Below are positions 42,908 through 50,974 of a DNA stretch of 61,966 bases, one piece after another (position 1 is the first letter of the stretch; each line of letters begins with the position of its first letter). A program made the translations under genes and the position numbers. This stretch comes from Bacteroidaceae bacterium (lineage in GTDB: Bacteria; Bacteroidota; Bacteroidia; Bacteroidales; Bacteroidaceae). The notes under the pieces were generated by a model that worked only from the letters and a program-made list of their open reading frames with translations, made no database searches and was not told where the DNA came from. The stretch covers positions 1 through 61,966 of the forward strand of contig BLLV01000061.1 of the NCBI GenBank assembly GCA_011959205.1, read 5' to 3'.

Positions 42908-44461
42908 ATGCAAGAAAAGATCATTATTCTCGACTTCGGTTCACAAACCACACAGCTCATAGCGCGTCGCGTTCGCGAACTGAATACTTATTGCGAGATT
43001 GTGCCTTACAACAAATTTCCACACAATGATCCGTCCGTAATCGGCGTTATCCTTTCGGGAAGCCCTTTTTCCGTTTATGATGAAAGTGCCTTTAAAACCG
43101 ATTTGAGTGACATTCGCGGAAAGTACCCTATTTTGGGTATCTGCTATGGTGCACAGTTCATGTCCTATACCAACGGCGGAAAAGTGGAACCGGCCGGTAC
43201 ACGTGAATACGGGCGTGCACACCTTTCCACTTTCGACCCCAAAAACCCACTATTGAAGAACATCCGTGAGCACTCACAAGTATGGATGAGCCACGGAGAT
43301 ACTATCACCGCCATTCCTGAGAATTTCAAAATTATCGCTTCGACAGATAAAGTAGCCATCGCTGCCTATCAAATAAAAGAAGAGAAAGTATGGGGAGTAC
43401 AATTCCATCCGGAAGTATTCCACAGTGAAGATGGAACCCAGCTTCTCAAGAACTTTGTAGTCGACATTTGCGGAGGAAAACAGGACTGGAGCGCCGCTTC
43501 CTTCATTGAAACGACTATAGCCGAACTGAAAGACCAACTGGGAGATGACAAAGTAGTATTGGGACTAAGCGGCGGAGTAGATTCATCTGTAGCAGCCGTA
43601 TTGCTGAATAAAGCGATAGGCAAGAACCTTACCTGTATTTTTGTAGATCACGGCATGCTGCGTAAGAATGAATTTAAAAACGTACTTCATGATTATGAAT
43701 GTCTCGGGCTGAATGTAATCGGAGTGGATGCCAGCCAAAAATTCTTCAGCGAGCTGGCCGGTGTGGAAGAACCTGAAAAGAAACGCAAGATTATCGGCAA
43801 AGGCTTTATCGACGTATTCGATGAGGAAGCCCATAAGATTAAAGATGTGAAATGGCTGGCACAAGGCACCATTTATCCGGACTGTATCGAGTCATTGAGC
43901 ATCACCGGCACTGTAATCAAGAGCCATCACAATGTGGGTGGATTGCCTGAGAAGATGAATCTGAAACTATGTGAACCGCTGCGCCTGTTATTCAAGGATG
44001 AAGTACGGCACGTAGGTCGTGAACTGGGTATGCCGGAACATCTGATTACACGCCATCCATTCCCCGGACCTGGACTTGCCGTACGTATTCTGGGCGATAT
44101 CACCCCCGAGAAAGTCCGCATCCTGCAAGATGCCGATGATATCTATATCCAAGGATTGAGAGACTGGAAAGTGAAAGATGCGGACGGAAACGAAACCTCC
44201 CTTTATCATCAGGTATGGCAGGCAGGCGTAATCCTGCTGCCGGTGCAGAGTGTGGGAGTAATGGGTGATGAACGTACATACGAACGCGCCGTTGCCCTGC
44301 GTGCCGTAACCAGCACGGATGCCATGACTGCCGACTGGGCTCATCTTCCCTACGAATTCATGGCCAAGGTTTCAAACGACATCATTAATAAGGTGAAAGG
44401 CGTGAACCGCGTATGCTATGACATCTCGTCCAAACCGCCTGCCACTATTGAGTGGGAATAA
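42908..44461 (+). CDS. guaA: glutamine-hydrolysing GMP synthase
   Basis: A 517-residue complete GuaA that converts XMP to GMP with ATP and glutamine. Class I glutaminase domain (about 1-195): nucleophile Cys in LGICYGAQ (about 79) and the His-Glu pair in VQFHPEVFH (about 164-168). The ATP pyrophosphatase domain has the P-loop [11 protein letters not shown] (about 220). The C-terminal dimer domain ends in the conserved [18 protein letters not shown]. It is followed 40 bases downstream by a second, N-terminally eroded homologue. Confidence 0.96.
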   Translation: MQEKIIILDFGSQTTQLIARRVRELNTYCEIVPYNKFPHNDPSVIGVILSGSPFSVYDESAFKTDLSDIRGKYPILGICYGAQFMSYTNGGKVEPAGTREYGRAHLSTFDPKNPLLKNIREHSQVWMSHGDTITAIPENFKIIASTDKVAIAAYQIKEEKVWGVQFHPEVFHSEDGTQLLKNFVVDICGGKQDWSAASFIETTIAELKDQLGDDKVVLGLSGGVDSSVAAVLLNKAIGKNLTCIFVDHGMLRKNEFKNVLHDYECLGLNVIGVDASQKFFSELAGVEEPEKKRKIIGKGFIDVFDEEAHKIKDVKWLAQGTIYPDCIESLSITGTVIKSHHNVGGLPEKMNLKLCEPLRLLFKDEVRHVGRELGMPEHLITRHPFPGPGLAVRILGDITPEKVRILQDADDIYIQGLRDWKVKDADGNETSLYHQVWQAGVILLPVQSVGVMGDERTYERAVALRAVTSTDAMTADWAHLPYEFMAKVSNDIINKVKGVNRVCYDISSKPPATIEWE

Positions 44462-44501
44462 GAATAGATAACCAACTAATAACTTAAAACAACATAACAG
44501 A

Positions 44502-45809
44502 ATGAAACAAGATATGATTGTTATTCTAGATTTGGGAAGCACCGAAAACACCGTGCTTGCCAGAGCTATTCGTGCCTTGGGTGTATATAGTGAAATTTAC
44601 CCGCACGATATCACAGCCGCCGAGCTGAAAGCATTGCCCAATGTAAAGGGCGTCATTATCAATGGCGGTCCCAACCATGTGATTGACGGAGCAGATATTG
44701 ACGTGCTTCCCGAAATTTACGAAGCCGGATTCCCCGTAATGGCCGCCGGTCATGACAAAGCACGCTGCGAAGTGAAGCTTCCCCAACTGGCAGATGATGT
44801 GGAGGCAATAAAGAACGCTGTCAAATCGTTTGTTTTCGATACCTGCAAGGCAGAAGCCAACTGGAATATGACAAACTTTGTCAATGACCAGATTGAATTG
44901 ATCCGCCGCCAGGTAGGCGACAAGAAAGTACTATTGGCACTTTCCGGAGGTGTGGACAGCTCTGTGGTAGCGGCCCTGTTGCTGAAAGCTATCGGCAATA
45001 ACCTGGTATGCGTACATGTAAATCACGGATTGATGCGTAAAGGCGAATCGGAAGCTGTGATTGAAGTTTTCAAGAATCAGTTGAATGCCAATTTGGTTTA
45101 CGTGGATGCTACAGACCGTTTCCTGAGCAAACTGGAAAATGTAGCCGATCCGGAGCAAAAACGCAAGATTATCGGTGGTGAATTCATTCGTGTGTTTGAA
45201 GAAGAGGCCCGTAAGCTGAATGGCATCGACTTTTTGGGACAAGGTACAATTTATCCCGATATCGTAGAAAGCGGTACCAAAACGGCTAAGATGGTAAAAT
45301 CCCATCACAATGTAGGGGGCTTACCCGAGGATTTACAGTTTGAATTAGTTGAGCCTTTACGTCAGTTATTCAAAGACGAAGTCCGTGCCTGTGGAGTGGA
45401 ACTAGGCTTACCATACGATATGGTCTATCGCCAGCCGTTCCCCGGTCCCGGTTTGGGAGTACGCTGCTTGGGCGCTATCACTCGTGACCGTCTGGAAGCT
45501 GTTCGCGAATCGGATGCCATCTTGCGTGAGGAATTCCAATTGGCAGGCTTGGACAAGAAAGTATGGCAATACTTCACCGTAGTACCCGATTTCAAATCAG
45601 TAGGTGTGCGTGACAACGCCCGTTCGTTCGACTGGCCTGTTATTATCCGCGCTGTCAACACCGTAGATGCCATGACCGCTACTATCGAACCGGTGGACTG
45701 GCCTATTCTGATGAAAATCACGGACCGTATTCTGAAAGAAGTGAAGAATGTGAACCGCGTATGTTATGACATGTCGCCCAAACCCAATGCCACTATCGAG
45801 TGGGAATAA
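44502..45809 (+). CDS. second GMP synthase homologue with degenerate glutaminase domain
   Basis: A 435-residue paralogue of GuaA. Its ATP pyrophosphatase and dimer domains are intact: [15 protein letters not shown] at about 146, the QGTIYPDIVES and [12 protein letters not shown] segments, FPGPGLGVRCLG, and the C-terminal NRVCYDMSPKPNATIEWE. The N-terminal domain is about 75 residues shorter than in guaA. The catalytic CYGAQ site is replaced by VMAAGHDKARCEV, and no HPE pair exists. It therefore cannot hydrolyse glutamine itself. It may use free ammonia, work with another amidotransferase, or act on a different substrate. It lies 40 bases after guaA, most likely in one operon, and is followed by a strong terminator. 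Confidence 0.9.
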   Translation: MKQDMIVILDLGSTENTVLARAIRALGVYSEIYPHDITAAELKALPNVKGVIINGGPNHVIDGADIDVLPEIYEAGFPVMAAGHDKARCEVKLPQLADDVEAIKNAVKSFVFDTCKAEANWNMTNFVNDQIELIRRQVGDKKVLLALSGGVDSSVVAALLLKAIGNNLVCVHVNHGLMRKGESEAVIEVFKNQLNANLVYVDATDRFLSKLENVADPEQKRKIIGGEFIRVFEEEARKLNGIDFLGQGTIYPDIVESGTKTAKMVKSHHNVGGLPEDLQFELVEPLRQLFKDEVRACGVELGLPYDMVYRQPFPGPGLGVRCLGAITRDRLEAVRESDAILREEFQLAGLDKKVWQYFTVVPDFKSVGVRDNARSFDWPVIIRAVNTVDAMTATIEPVDWPILMKITDRILKEVKNVNRVCYDMSPKPNATIEWE

Positions 45810-45831
45810 GAAATTTGTTTCAAATCATGCA

Positions 45832-45863
45832 ATCCCGAGGCCTTGGTCTCGGGATATTTTTTT
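45832..45863 (+). terminator. terminator after the guaA pair
   Basis: An 8-bp GC-rich stem (ATCCCGAG with CTCGGGAT) and an 8-nt loop are followed by ATTTTTTT. Confidence 0.92.
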
Positions 45864-45907
45864 GGACAAAACAGGAGCAGTGATCAAAATTAATTACATA
45901 GAAAAAC

Positions 45908-45967
45908 AAGACTAATCCTCTTTCCAAAATGTTAACAATTTAACAAATTAAGAAGAGGATTAGTCTT
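45908..45967 (-). terminator. long hairpin after the amidase gene
   Basis: A 15-bp perfect inverted repeat (AAGACTAATCCTCTT with AAGAGGATTAGTCTT) with a ~30-nt loop. On the minus strand it is followed by GTTTTTC. It lies just past the amidase stop. Confidence 0.7.
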
Positions 45968-45989
45968 ATTACGTTTTAATATATAAATA

Positions 45990-46439
45990 TTATTTACTAT
46001 ACTTTTCTTTCGAAACATCAAAACAGGGACACTGTTTCACCCATTCCTCAGGCTCTATCTCGCCATTTCCGTTTAAATCCGGACTTAAATCCCGATGACC
46101 GCAAACCCTGCAACCGGGATAATCCACCAGTAACATCCTGACCAGTACACGCAACGAATGTTTCTGCCACACCGTCCGCGTATCCGCCGGCCTGCCTCGC
46201 TCGCTGATTCCCCCCTCATAGCATATCCCGATACTATGTGCATTATACCCACGCGCATGCGCCCCGATTTTCTCTATGGGGCGGGTCGTTTTTATATCCC
46301 CGTTCTTACGGATATAAAAATGATATCCGGGCCCGTTCATTCCACGCCTGCGGTGACACACCTCCAAATCCTGTTCGGTAAAGTCCCTGTCCGCCCTTGT
46401 GGCGGAACAGTGGACCACAATCAGATTAATCACCCTCAT
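45990..46439 (-). CDS. N-acetylmuramoyl-L-alanine amidase (Amidase_2 type)
   Basis: About 149 residues from MRVINLIVVHCSATRADRDF (ATG 46439). This start is chosen because it overlaps the stop of the 33-residue peptide gene as ATGA. Amidase_2/T7-lysozyme-like zinc enzyme that cuts the bond between MurNAc and the peptide. Seen: VVHCSATR with the first zinc His, GYHFYIRKNGDI, IGAHARGYNAHSIGICYEGG, and VCGHRDLSPD with a further zinc ligand. No signal peptide is visible, so release would need lysis or another route. It ends a set with an HU-like protein and a small peptide. This set recurs, as I recall, in many copies across Bacteroides genomes. Confidence 0.88.
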   Translation of the reverse strand: MRVINLIVVHCSATRADRDFTEQDLEVCHRRRGMNGPGYHFYIRKNGDIKTTRPIEKIGAHARGYNAHSIGICYEGGISERGRPADTRTVWQKHSLRVLVRMLLVDYPGCRVCGHRDLSPDLNGNGEIEPEEWVKQCPCFDVSKEKYSK

Positions 46440-46537
46440 CCCCCTATGCACGAGCTGACTCCTACTACACCCGCAATAGCCGTAGCTACTGCAATCACCA
46501 CTTTCAAAATAGTGTTCCAAAAAGATTTACCTTTCAT
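46436..46537 (-). CDS. 33-residue 'smalltalk'-type peptide
   Basis: Minus-strand frame MKGKSFWNTILKVVIAVATA, then IAGVVGVSSCIGG and TGA: a basic N-terminus, one hydrophobic helix and a Cys three residues from the end in a lipobox-like VSSC. It matches the very small protein annotated 'smalltalk protein' in Bacteroides, always found just upstream of this amidase type. The role is unknown; size and a single membrane helix suggest a holin-like, toxin-like or signal-anchored peptide. The stop overlaps the amidase start (ATGA), so the pair is translationally coupled. Confidence 0.8.
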   Translation of the reverse strand: MKGKSFWNTILKVVIAVATAIAGVVGVSSCIGG

Positions 46538-46580
46538 ACTACAGTTTTTTTTTAAAATTAAACATTTGTCCGACCTCTAC

Positions 46581-47009
46581 TTAAGCAGGCTTTTGCTCCT
46601 CCTTCGTTTTCACCGGCAATTTATCCACTTTCGTATATTTCAGTGCTGCCAGAATACCGCTTAGCGCAATACTCGGACGGAAATTGATACGTGCTTTTCT
46701 AATCATCGACACATCATACGCATCCGCCGTTTCCGCACCTTTTCCACTCAAACCTATCTGGAAAGTGCCCAGATCGGCAAGCCTTACAATCTCGCCCCCT
46801 TCCAGAGCCTCCATAATCACATCCTCCAAAGCAACAAGCACCGCCATTACATCCGCACGCGTCACCGTACAGGTCTTCTGAATACGATCCGCCATTTCGC
46901 GAATCTCCACATGGCCATTGGCCTGAGCTTGCGCATAAAACTTAGGCGCCGCATCCTGGTCAAGCGGATTATTACGCTTCACCACCGAATAAGAAACTGT
47001 TCTTCCCAT
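46581..47009 (-). CDS. HU/IHF-like DNA-binding protein
   Basis: About 142 residues from MGRTVSYSVVKRNNP (ATG 47009). HU-like variant of Bacteroidetes: a long N-terminal segment (YAQAQANGHVEIREMADRI), the helical dimer part (TCTVTRADVMAVLVALEDVI), then VRLADLGTFQIGLSGKGAET, and a beta-arm region ending INFRPSIALSGILAALK. The final tail is Lys/Glu-rich. Such proteins bend or bridge DNA. It starts the leftward unit with the 33-residue peptide and the amidase. A -7 box is at 47108-47115. Confidence 0.88.
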   Translation of the reverse strand: MGRTVSYSVVKRNNPLDQDAAPKFYAQAQANGHVEIREMADRIQKTCTVTRADVMAVLVALEDVIMEALEGGEIVRLADLGTFQIGLSGKGAETADAYDVSMIRKARINFRPSIALSGILAALKYTKVDKLPVKTKEEQKPA

Positions 47010-47107
47010 ACTTTCAAAATTAAAAATTAAGACTTTTAGTTCAAGAAACACACTGACAATCAACCGTCAATCGCTAAGCCGGCTATGATTGACTTTTGAT
47101 TACACCA

Positions 47108-47115
47108 CAAAGATA
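47108..47115 (-). promoter_or_regulatory. -7 box of the HU-like gene unit
   Basis: TATCTTTG on the minus strand, about 100 bases upstream of the ATG. The 47010-47256 interval must also contain the rightward DUF4248 promoter, for which only a near match (TATCTTTA, 47223-47230) is seen. Confidence 0.5.
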
Positions 47116-47256
47116 CGATGAAGCGTAAACCCCGTGTAGACATTTGTAGAGAAGCGTAGGAGATTGTCGGGAAATGTCGAGAATAACTTACAGGCAGAGT
47201 AGGAAAACAAGAACATTTTGTGTATCTTTACTCTATAATCAAAACAATAAAAGAAC

Positions 47257-47487
47257 ATGAACCAAGAAGAAAAAACATTCATCATCAAAGCGTATGACAA
47301 AGCGGAACTGGCGGAACTATATAGTCCCGGGCGAACCGCTGCGGCAGCCTTGCAAACCCTATATCGCTGGATGCGGAGAAACATGCCGCTACAGGAAGAA
47401 TTAAACGAAGCAGGCTACAACAAATTCCGCCACAGCTTTCTGAAGCATGAAGTGGCAATCATCGTGAAGCATCTGGGAGAGCCTTAG
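47257..47487 (+). CDS. DUF4248 family protein
   Basis: A 76-residue protein with KTFIIKAYDKAELAELYSPG, then AAALQTLYRWMRRN and a C-terminal KFRHSFLKHEVAIIVKHLGEP. The size and central Tyr-Ser-Pro plus Trp pattern match the DUF4248 family of Bacteroidales, which looks like a small helix-turn-helix protein. Function is unknown. It is divergent from the HU-like gene and convergent with the VirE_N/DUF3987 gene, sharing a strong bidirectional terminator. DUF4248 regularly accompanies this gene set, so it may be the set's regulator (inference). Confidence 0.85.
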   Translation: MNQEEKTFIIKAYDKAELAELYSPGRTAAAALQTLYRWMRRNMPLQEELNEAGYNKFRHSFLKHEVAIIVKHLGEP

Positions 47488-47566
47488 GGCATACGCTTCC
47501 AAAAGAACCTATCGTTTACTTCGAAAGACCTTGTTCTTTTTTTAAAACGCCCTGTTGTTTTACCGG

Positions 47567-47606
47567 AAAGTTCCTGTTGTTTTTTGAAAACAACAGGAAC
47601 TTTTTC
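47567..47606. terminator. bidirectional terminator between DUF4248 and the VirE_N/DUF3987 gene
   Basis: A perfect 17-bp stem (arms 47567-47583 and 47587-47603, core TTCCTGTTGTTTT) with a 3-nt loop. T-rich sequence lies on both sides, so it can end both convergent transcripts. Confidence 0.88.
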
Positions 47607-47618
47607 AGCTGTATTCAA

Positions 47619-47649
47619 GGCTCACAAGGCCCAAGGCTCACTTAGGCGG
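47619..47649 (+). repeat. 31-bp repeat, copy 1 of an inverted pair
   Basis: Built of CAAGGCTCA-like units and ending in TTAGGCGG. It overlaps the stop codon of the VirE_N/DUF3987 gene. The second copy, 29 of 31 bases identical but in opposite orientation, lies at 49072-49102 inside the same gene. Confidence 0.8.
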
Positions 47650-50016
47650 CAATTTAGGCCAAGACTTACCGGTCTTTCTATATTTACCATCCTCTTTCTC
47701 AACTATTTGATAATACACCAAACGCAACAAATAGCGTTTCACGGATGCTGTAGGCAACCCGGCTTCATTGGCAGCCGCCATCAGTTCCGAATAGGTAAAT
47801 TCACGCGGCATTTTCTTCAAGACAGGACGCAATTTGAAAAAAGACTTTACCGGCCTGATTCTTCCGGCAGTATCATCCATGGAAGTGGAAAGCAGCAAAC
47901 TGTGTTCCAGCAACACATCCACTATCTGCATGGCCGTATGGAAATCCTCATCCGAACACTCCCACTCCGATGTATTCCATTGCGGCTCGCACTTGCGCAA
48001 TGCAGTCAGCACCATGGCAATACGAGACATCATCAGTCCGTGGCGCAGCACAATGGCACCCGGAGAATCATCATCTTCCGCCACTACCTCACGCAGATGC
48101 GTCCTGAAACGCTCCGTATGCTCTTTCCATTGTTCCTCGGTGAAGACCACCTCGGTAGGCGATCCGGAGAGAAAGATGAACATACGCAGCAGCTCCTCGC
48201 TCATCCCTTTAAAATAAGCGCGCATATCCAGCCGGTCCTTGCCGGGATTGGCAGACTTATATTCCCAAGGGGCCTGCCCCACATAGAAAGCCACACGGCT
48301 GTACATTCCATTCTCCAGCGAAGAAATAAATTTATGCAACTGGGCGGGAGTACCCGAAGCGCATAATGCCAGATGAGGATCATTCACCACAACCAGCCGG
48401 TGATCCGTCTTGAAATAAGAAGACACCTCCTCGTGCTGGGAGGCGGCACGCATCACATCATCATGTTTCCCATACTCCTGACGCATGGCAGAGCTTATCA
48501 TGTCCAGCTCGGAGGCATTCATCACCAAGCCGACCGCTCCACCCGCCTCCAGAGCCAGTATCAACTGGCTTTTCGAAATATTGGGAGCCACCTTCAGGAT
48601 GCGTTCCACCGGCTTTTCCGGACATTGGTCCAAATCGGGAACCCTCTTTTCCTGAGCGGCAAGCCGTTCCTCCAGATTCCACTTCAACAGCTTCTGCCGG
48701 TACTCACGCTCATCCTTCCTGTTCAGTTCATCGTAATACGCCTGAATGGCTACGGGCAGGATTGCCGCCAGTTGCATCACCCCCTTTCCTCTGCCCGAAC
48801 CGGCCAAAGCCACCAGGTAGAGATCGGCGGAATAAACCATTCCTCCATAATTCATCCTCACCCCCGGCAGACAACCGCTGATGTTGGTAATCATGGAGAG
48901 CAACAGAATATCCCTCTCGCGCTTGTTGCGGACGTGCGTCAAACCACGCTTCAAAAAGTCGGGCAAGCGGTCGAACAACTCATCCGGAAGGCATGGAACA
49001 TTGCGGCGCAACTTGTCAGCCTCAAGCCTCTCTATTTCAGCCTCTTCACCCTCACCGCCGGAATCAGGATACCGCCTAAATGAGCCTTGAGCCTTGTGAG
49101 CCCCGGAAGCAGGTGTTTCGGGAACCCTGTTCATGCCGGCATACCGGTATCCGGAGTCTATGCGCGGAGGTATATCTCCGGCGGCACACCCCATACCCGC
49201 CAGCCTTTCCACTGCCAGCGTTTTCAGCCGGGCCAACTCGTCCTCCCCCACTCCTTTATAGCGGGCTACACGTCCCAGCTTCAACAAAAACTCATTCTTT
49301 TTGCCATCCACAAAGGGATTGTGCGCCAGAAACTCGTTGAAGAATGTGTGCAGCATGCCCGAAGCCGCTGCGGGAGGCTTGGACGCACCTGCCGGGGCCT
49401 TCACTTTCAGCGCGGCCAGAATCTCCCCCACCCTGTCGGGATGCTCCGTCATAAAGCGGCGCCAGGGAAAAACTTCGGTATCCGGACGGAAAAAAGCCTC
49501 CGGGTCATACGACGCAAAGCAAGGCCGGGTGGGATTCTTGCAACTCATGTCACAGGGAAAGGCAAGAAGCTGCGCCACGTGCCATGCCACCAAAGCGTAT
49601 GCCAGGCGATACTCGTCCACACTTTCCGCCTCCACACGCACCACCAGCTTCAGCCCGTCGTACGAAACGCTGCGCCATGCCGCCTTCACCCAAGGAGTGT
49701 CCTTCAATATCTGCAAGAACTCAAACACACGGCCGTTACATTTATCCACATCCAGCATGGCGTTCCCGCTCCACTGCTTCAGGTTGGTTTCGGCATGGCT
49801 CCCTTCGCAACGCCCGGCTATCACCAGCGCGGCCAGTTTTCTCTTTAACTTCTTGGCCTCTATCTCCCTGCCCGAAGCCATCAGGCACTGATACTCTTCT
49901 ACTTGCGCTTTCCAACGTTCGCCACGCAGAAGTTTCACAAACTCTTCCAATGTCATATCCACGGCATGTTCATCGAACACCGAGAAATAGAAAGAGCATA
50001 AATCGGTATAAACCAT
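47638..50016 (-). CDS. VirE_N (BT4734-like) plus DUF3987 protein, primase/helicase-like
   Basis: A 792-residue protein with two modules. The N-terminal VirE_N domain (about 1-300) shows a primase-polymerase-like pattern: acidic MLDVDKCNG (Asp near 89 and 91), SVSYDGLKLVVRV, and DMSCKNPTRPCFASYDPEAF. The C-terminal DUF3987 domain (about 330-790) carries a P-loop ALAGSGRGKG (about 404-411) and a Walker B-like LVMNASELD. The linker (about 305-315) is encoded by a repeat that recurs at the stop codon. The architecture suggests a DNA replication or repair primase-helicase, but no activity is established. The gene looks richer in G+C than its neighbours. It has an ideal promoter at 50070-50100. Confidence 0.88.
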   Translation of the reverse strand: MVYTDLCSFYFSVFDEHAVDMTLEEFVKLLRGERWKAQVEEYQCLMASGREIEAKKLKRKLAALVIAGRCEGSHAETNLKQWSGNAMLDVDKCNGRVFEFLQILKDTPWVKAAWRSVSYDGLKLVVRVEAESVDEYRLAYALVAWHVAQLLAFPCDMSCKNPTRPCFASYDPEAFFRPDTEVFPWRRFMTEHPDRVGEILAALKVKAPAGASKPPAAASGMLHTFFNEFLAHNPFVDGKKNEFLLKLGRVARYKGVGEDELARLKTLAVERLAGMGCAAGDIPPRIDSGYRYAGMNRVPETPASGAHKAQGSFRRYPDSGGEGEEAEIERLEADKLRRNVPCLPDELFDRLPDFLKRGLTHVRNKRERDILLLSMITNISGCLPGVRMNYGGMVYSADLYLVALAGSGRGKGVMQLAAILPVAIQAYYDELNRKDEREYRQKLLKWNLEERLAAQEKRVPDLDQCPEKPVERILKVAPNISKSQLILALEAGGAVGLVMNASELDMISSAMRQEYGKHDDVMRAASQHEEVSSYFKTDHRLVVVNDPHLALCASGTPAQLHKFISSLENGMYSRVAFYVGQAPWEYKSANPGKDRLDMRAYFKGMSEELLRMFIFLSGSPTEVVFTEEQWKEHTERFRTHLREVVAEDDDSPGAIVLRHGLMMSRIAMVLTALRKCEPQWNTSEWECSDEDFHTAMQIVDVLLEHSLLLSTSMDDTAGRIRPVKSFFKLRPVLKKMPREFTYSELMAAANEAGLPTASVKRYLLRLVYYQIVEKEDGKYRKTGKSWPKLPPK
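49072..49102 (-). repeat. 31-bp repeat, copy 2 of an inverted pair
   Basis: Inverted relative to 47619-47649 with two mismatches. It lies in the linker between the VirE_N and DUF3987 domains and encodes GAHKAQGSFRR there. Confidence 0.8.
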
Positions 50017-50069
50017 TCATGTATGAATTTAAATTATCAAAAGGAGGGCATTTCCCTCCACCATGAAGG

Positions 50070-50100
50070 CAAAAGTACATTGCAAACCCATACAATCAAA
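50070..50100 (-). promoter_or_regulatory. promoter of the VirE_N/DUF3987 gene
   Basis: On the minus strand a perfect -33 TTTG (50097-50100) and a perfect -7 TACTTTTG (50070-50077) are spaced 19 bp, about 54 bases from the ATG. Confidence 0.78.
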
Positions 50101-50106
50101 AGTTAA

Positions 50107-50172
50107 ATTTGTACACTTGGCGAATGTAAAGCACTGATTTACAATACCCATTTATTACGCAAGTGTACAAAT
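50107..50172. repeat. inverted repeat upstream of the VirE_N/DUF3987 promoter
   Basis: Arms ATTTGTACACTTG (50107-50119) and CAAGTGTACAAAT (50160-50172) are a perfect 13-bp inverted repeat. They are 40 bases apart and enclose a smaller one (TGTAAA/TTTACA). It starts 7 bases upstream of the -33 element. The left arm overlaps a rightward TAAATTTG -7-like box (50104-50111). Confidence 0.7.
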
Positions 50173-50214
50173 AACCGGGAGGCTTCCTTTTAATGTCTTT
50201 TCACATTTTATTCC

Positions 50215-50457
50215 TTATTTCCTTTCTTTCTTCTTTTCCCTTTCTTTCTTCTCTTTCCGCTCTTTCTTCTCTTTCCGCTCTTTCTTCTCTTTCCGCTCTT
50301 TCTTCTTCTTTTCCTCCTTTTTCCGTATAAACTCGTTTATATCAGCCAGTATATCCTTACACATGCGTTTCAGAACCCTCATCTCCTCATCGGTGTATCC
50401 TTCACCGGACAGGCGGTATTTCATCATTAGTATCTCCAGTTTCTGAAGGAACTGCAA
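50215..50457 (-). CDS. Lys/Glu-repeat small protein
   Basis: An 80-residue frame. The first ~45 residues look like a real helical domain (FLQKLEILMMKYRLSGEGYT, then EEMRVLKRMCKDILADINEF). The rest is a pure Lys/Glu/Arg tail made of the hexapeptide EKKERK. The tail is encoded by tandem 18-bp repeats, so its length probably varies between strains. I do not recognise the family. It lies upstream of the VirE_N gene in the same direction but outside its promoter. Confidence 0.6.
   Translation of the reverse strand: MQFLQKLEILMMKYRLSGEGYTDEEMRVLKRMCKDILADINEFIRKKEEKKKKERKEKKERKEKKERKEKKEREKKKERK
50249..50302 (+). repeat. three tandem 18-bp units (TTCTCTTTCCGCTCTTTC)
   Basis: Three exact consecutive copies at 50249, 50267 and 50285 with degenerate copies on both sides. 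On the minus strand they encode the Lys/Glu/Arg hexapeptide tail. The unit is a multiple of three, so copy-number change keeps the frame. Confidence 0.9.
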
Positions 50458-50652
50458 TCTGCCACTATTTTTCTTATAAATTTTAATTTGTCCATAATGT
50501 TAATAGGATTTAAAATGTAAAAAGCACAAAAGTAGGAATAAATATATTATTCGTGTTGATTTTTTTCATTTTTAGAACATCCAACATTACTTTTTCTTCC
50601 TCCGAACATGAAATAAGGATGGCGGACGCTAGGAAATGTGGAGGGGAATATG

Positions 50653-50660
50653 TAGCTTTG
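50653..50660 (+). promoter_or_regulatory. -7 box of the HEPN/MNT pair
   Basis: TAGCTTTG, a perfect match, 23 bases before ATG 50684 with an AGGAG about 9 bases upstream of that ATG. It rules out the longer start at 50636. Confidence 0.6.
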
Positions 50661-50683
50661 CGGTGAGAAAGGAGAATAAGCGC

Positions 50684-50974
50684 ATGCGTTTGCAATCTAA
50701 AGAAATACAGACCATCATCCAAATAGCCAAAGATATTTATGGTGAAACAGTGCAGGTATATCTCTTCGGTTCCCGTCTGAATGACGAAAAGCGCGGAGGA
50801 GATATTGATCTATTAGTCCGCAGCACGGGAGAAAAGAAGGGTGTATTGGCGCGCATCCGCATGACCGCACGCTTGAAACTGCATTTGGGCGACCAAAAGA
50901 TTGACGTCATCGGTGACCATGAGGATTCACCGGTAGTGCAGGAAGCTTTGAAAAACGGAATACAATTGATATGA
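50684..50974 (+). CDS. mntA: MNT-type nucleotidyltransferase antitoxin
   Basis: About 96 residues from MRLQSKEIQTIIQIA (ATG 50684), chosen because of the -7 box at 50653-50660 and a purine-rich AGGAG. Minimal nucleotidyltransferase: GSRLNDEKRGGDID, i.e. GS (residues 29-30) nine residues before DxD (Asp 40 and 42), with a third acidic strand KIDVIGD. In known HEPN/MNT modules MntA inactivates the HEPN toxin by adding AMP to a Tyr in its active motif. Its stop overlaps the next start as ATGA, so the two are co-translated. The symbol is used by analogy. Confidence 0.85.
   Translation: MRLQSKEIQTIIQIAKDIYGETVQVYLFGSRLNDEKRGGDIDLLVRSTGEKKGVLARIRMTARLKLHLGDQKIDVIGDHEDSPVVQEALKNGIQLI

Noticed and set aside
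49087..49891. Long rightward frames opposite the VirE_N/DUF3987 gene
   Set aside because: They are antisense shadows caused by the higher G+C of that gene; no domain, and codon use is unlike neighbouring genes.
50104..50172. Invertible promoter of the capsule-locus type
   Set aside because: The arms are only 13 bp and differ from known Bacteroides inversion sites, no recombinase gene is nearby, and the working promoter lies outside the arms. Kept only as a possible operator.
50249..50302. CRISPR-like tandem repeats
   Set aside because: The 18-bp units are contiguous without spacers and are coding. No CRISPR array was seen anywhere in the window.
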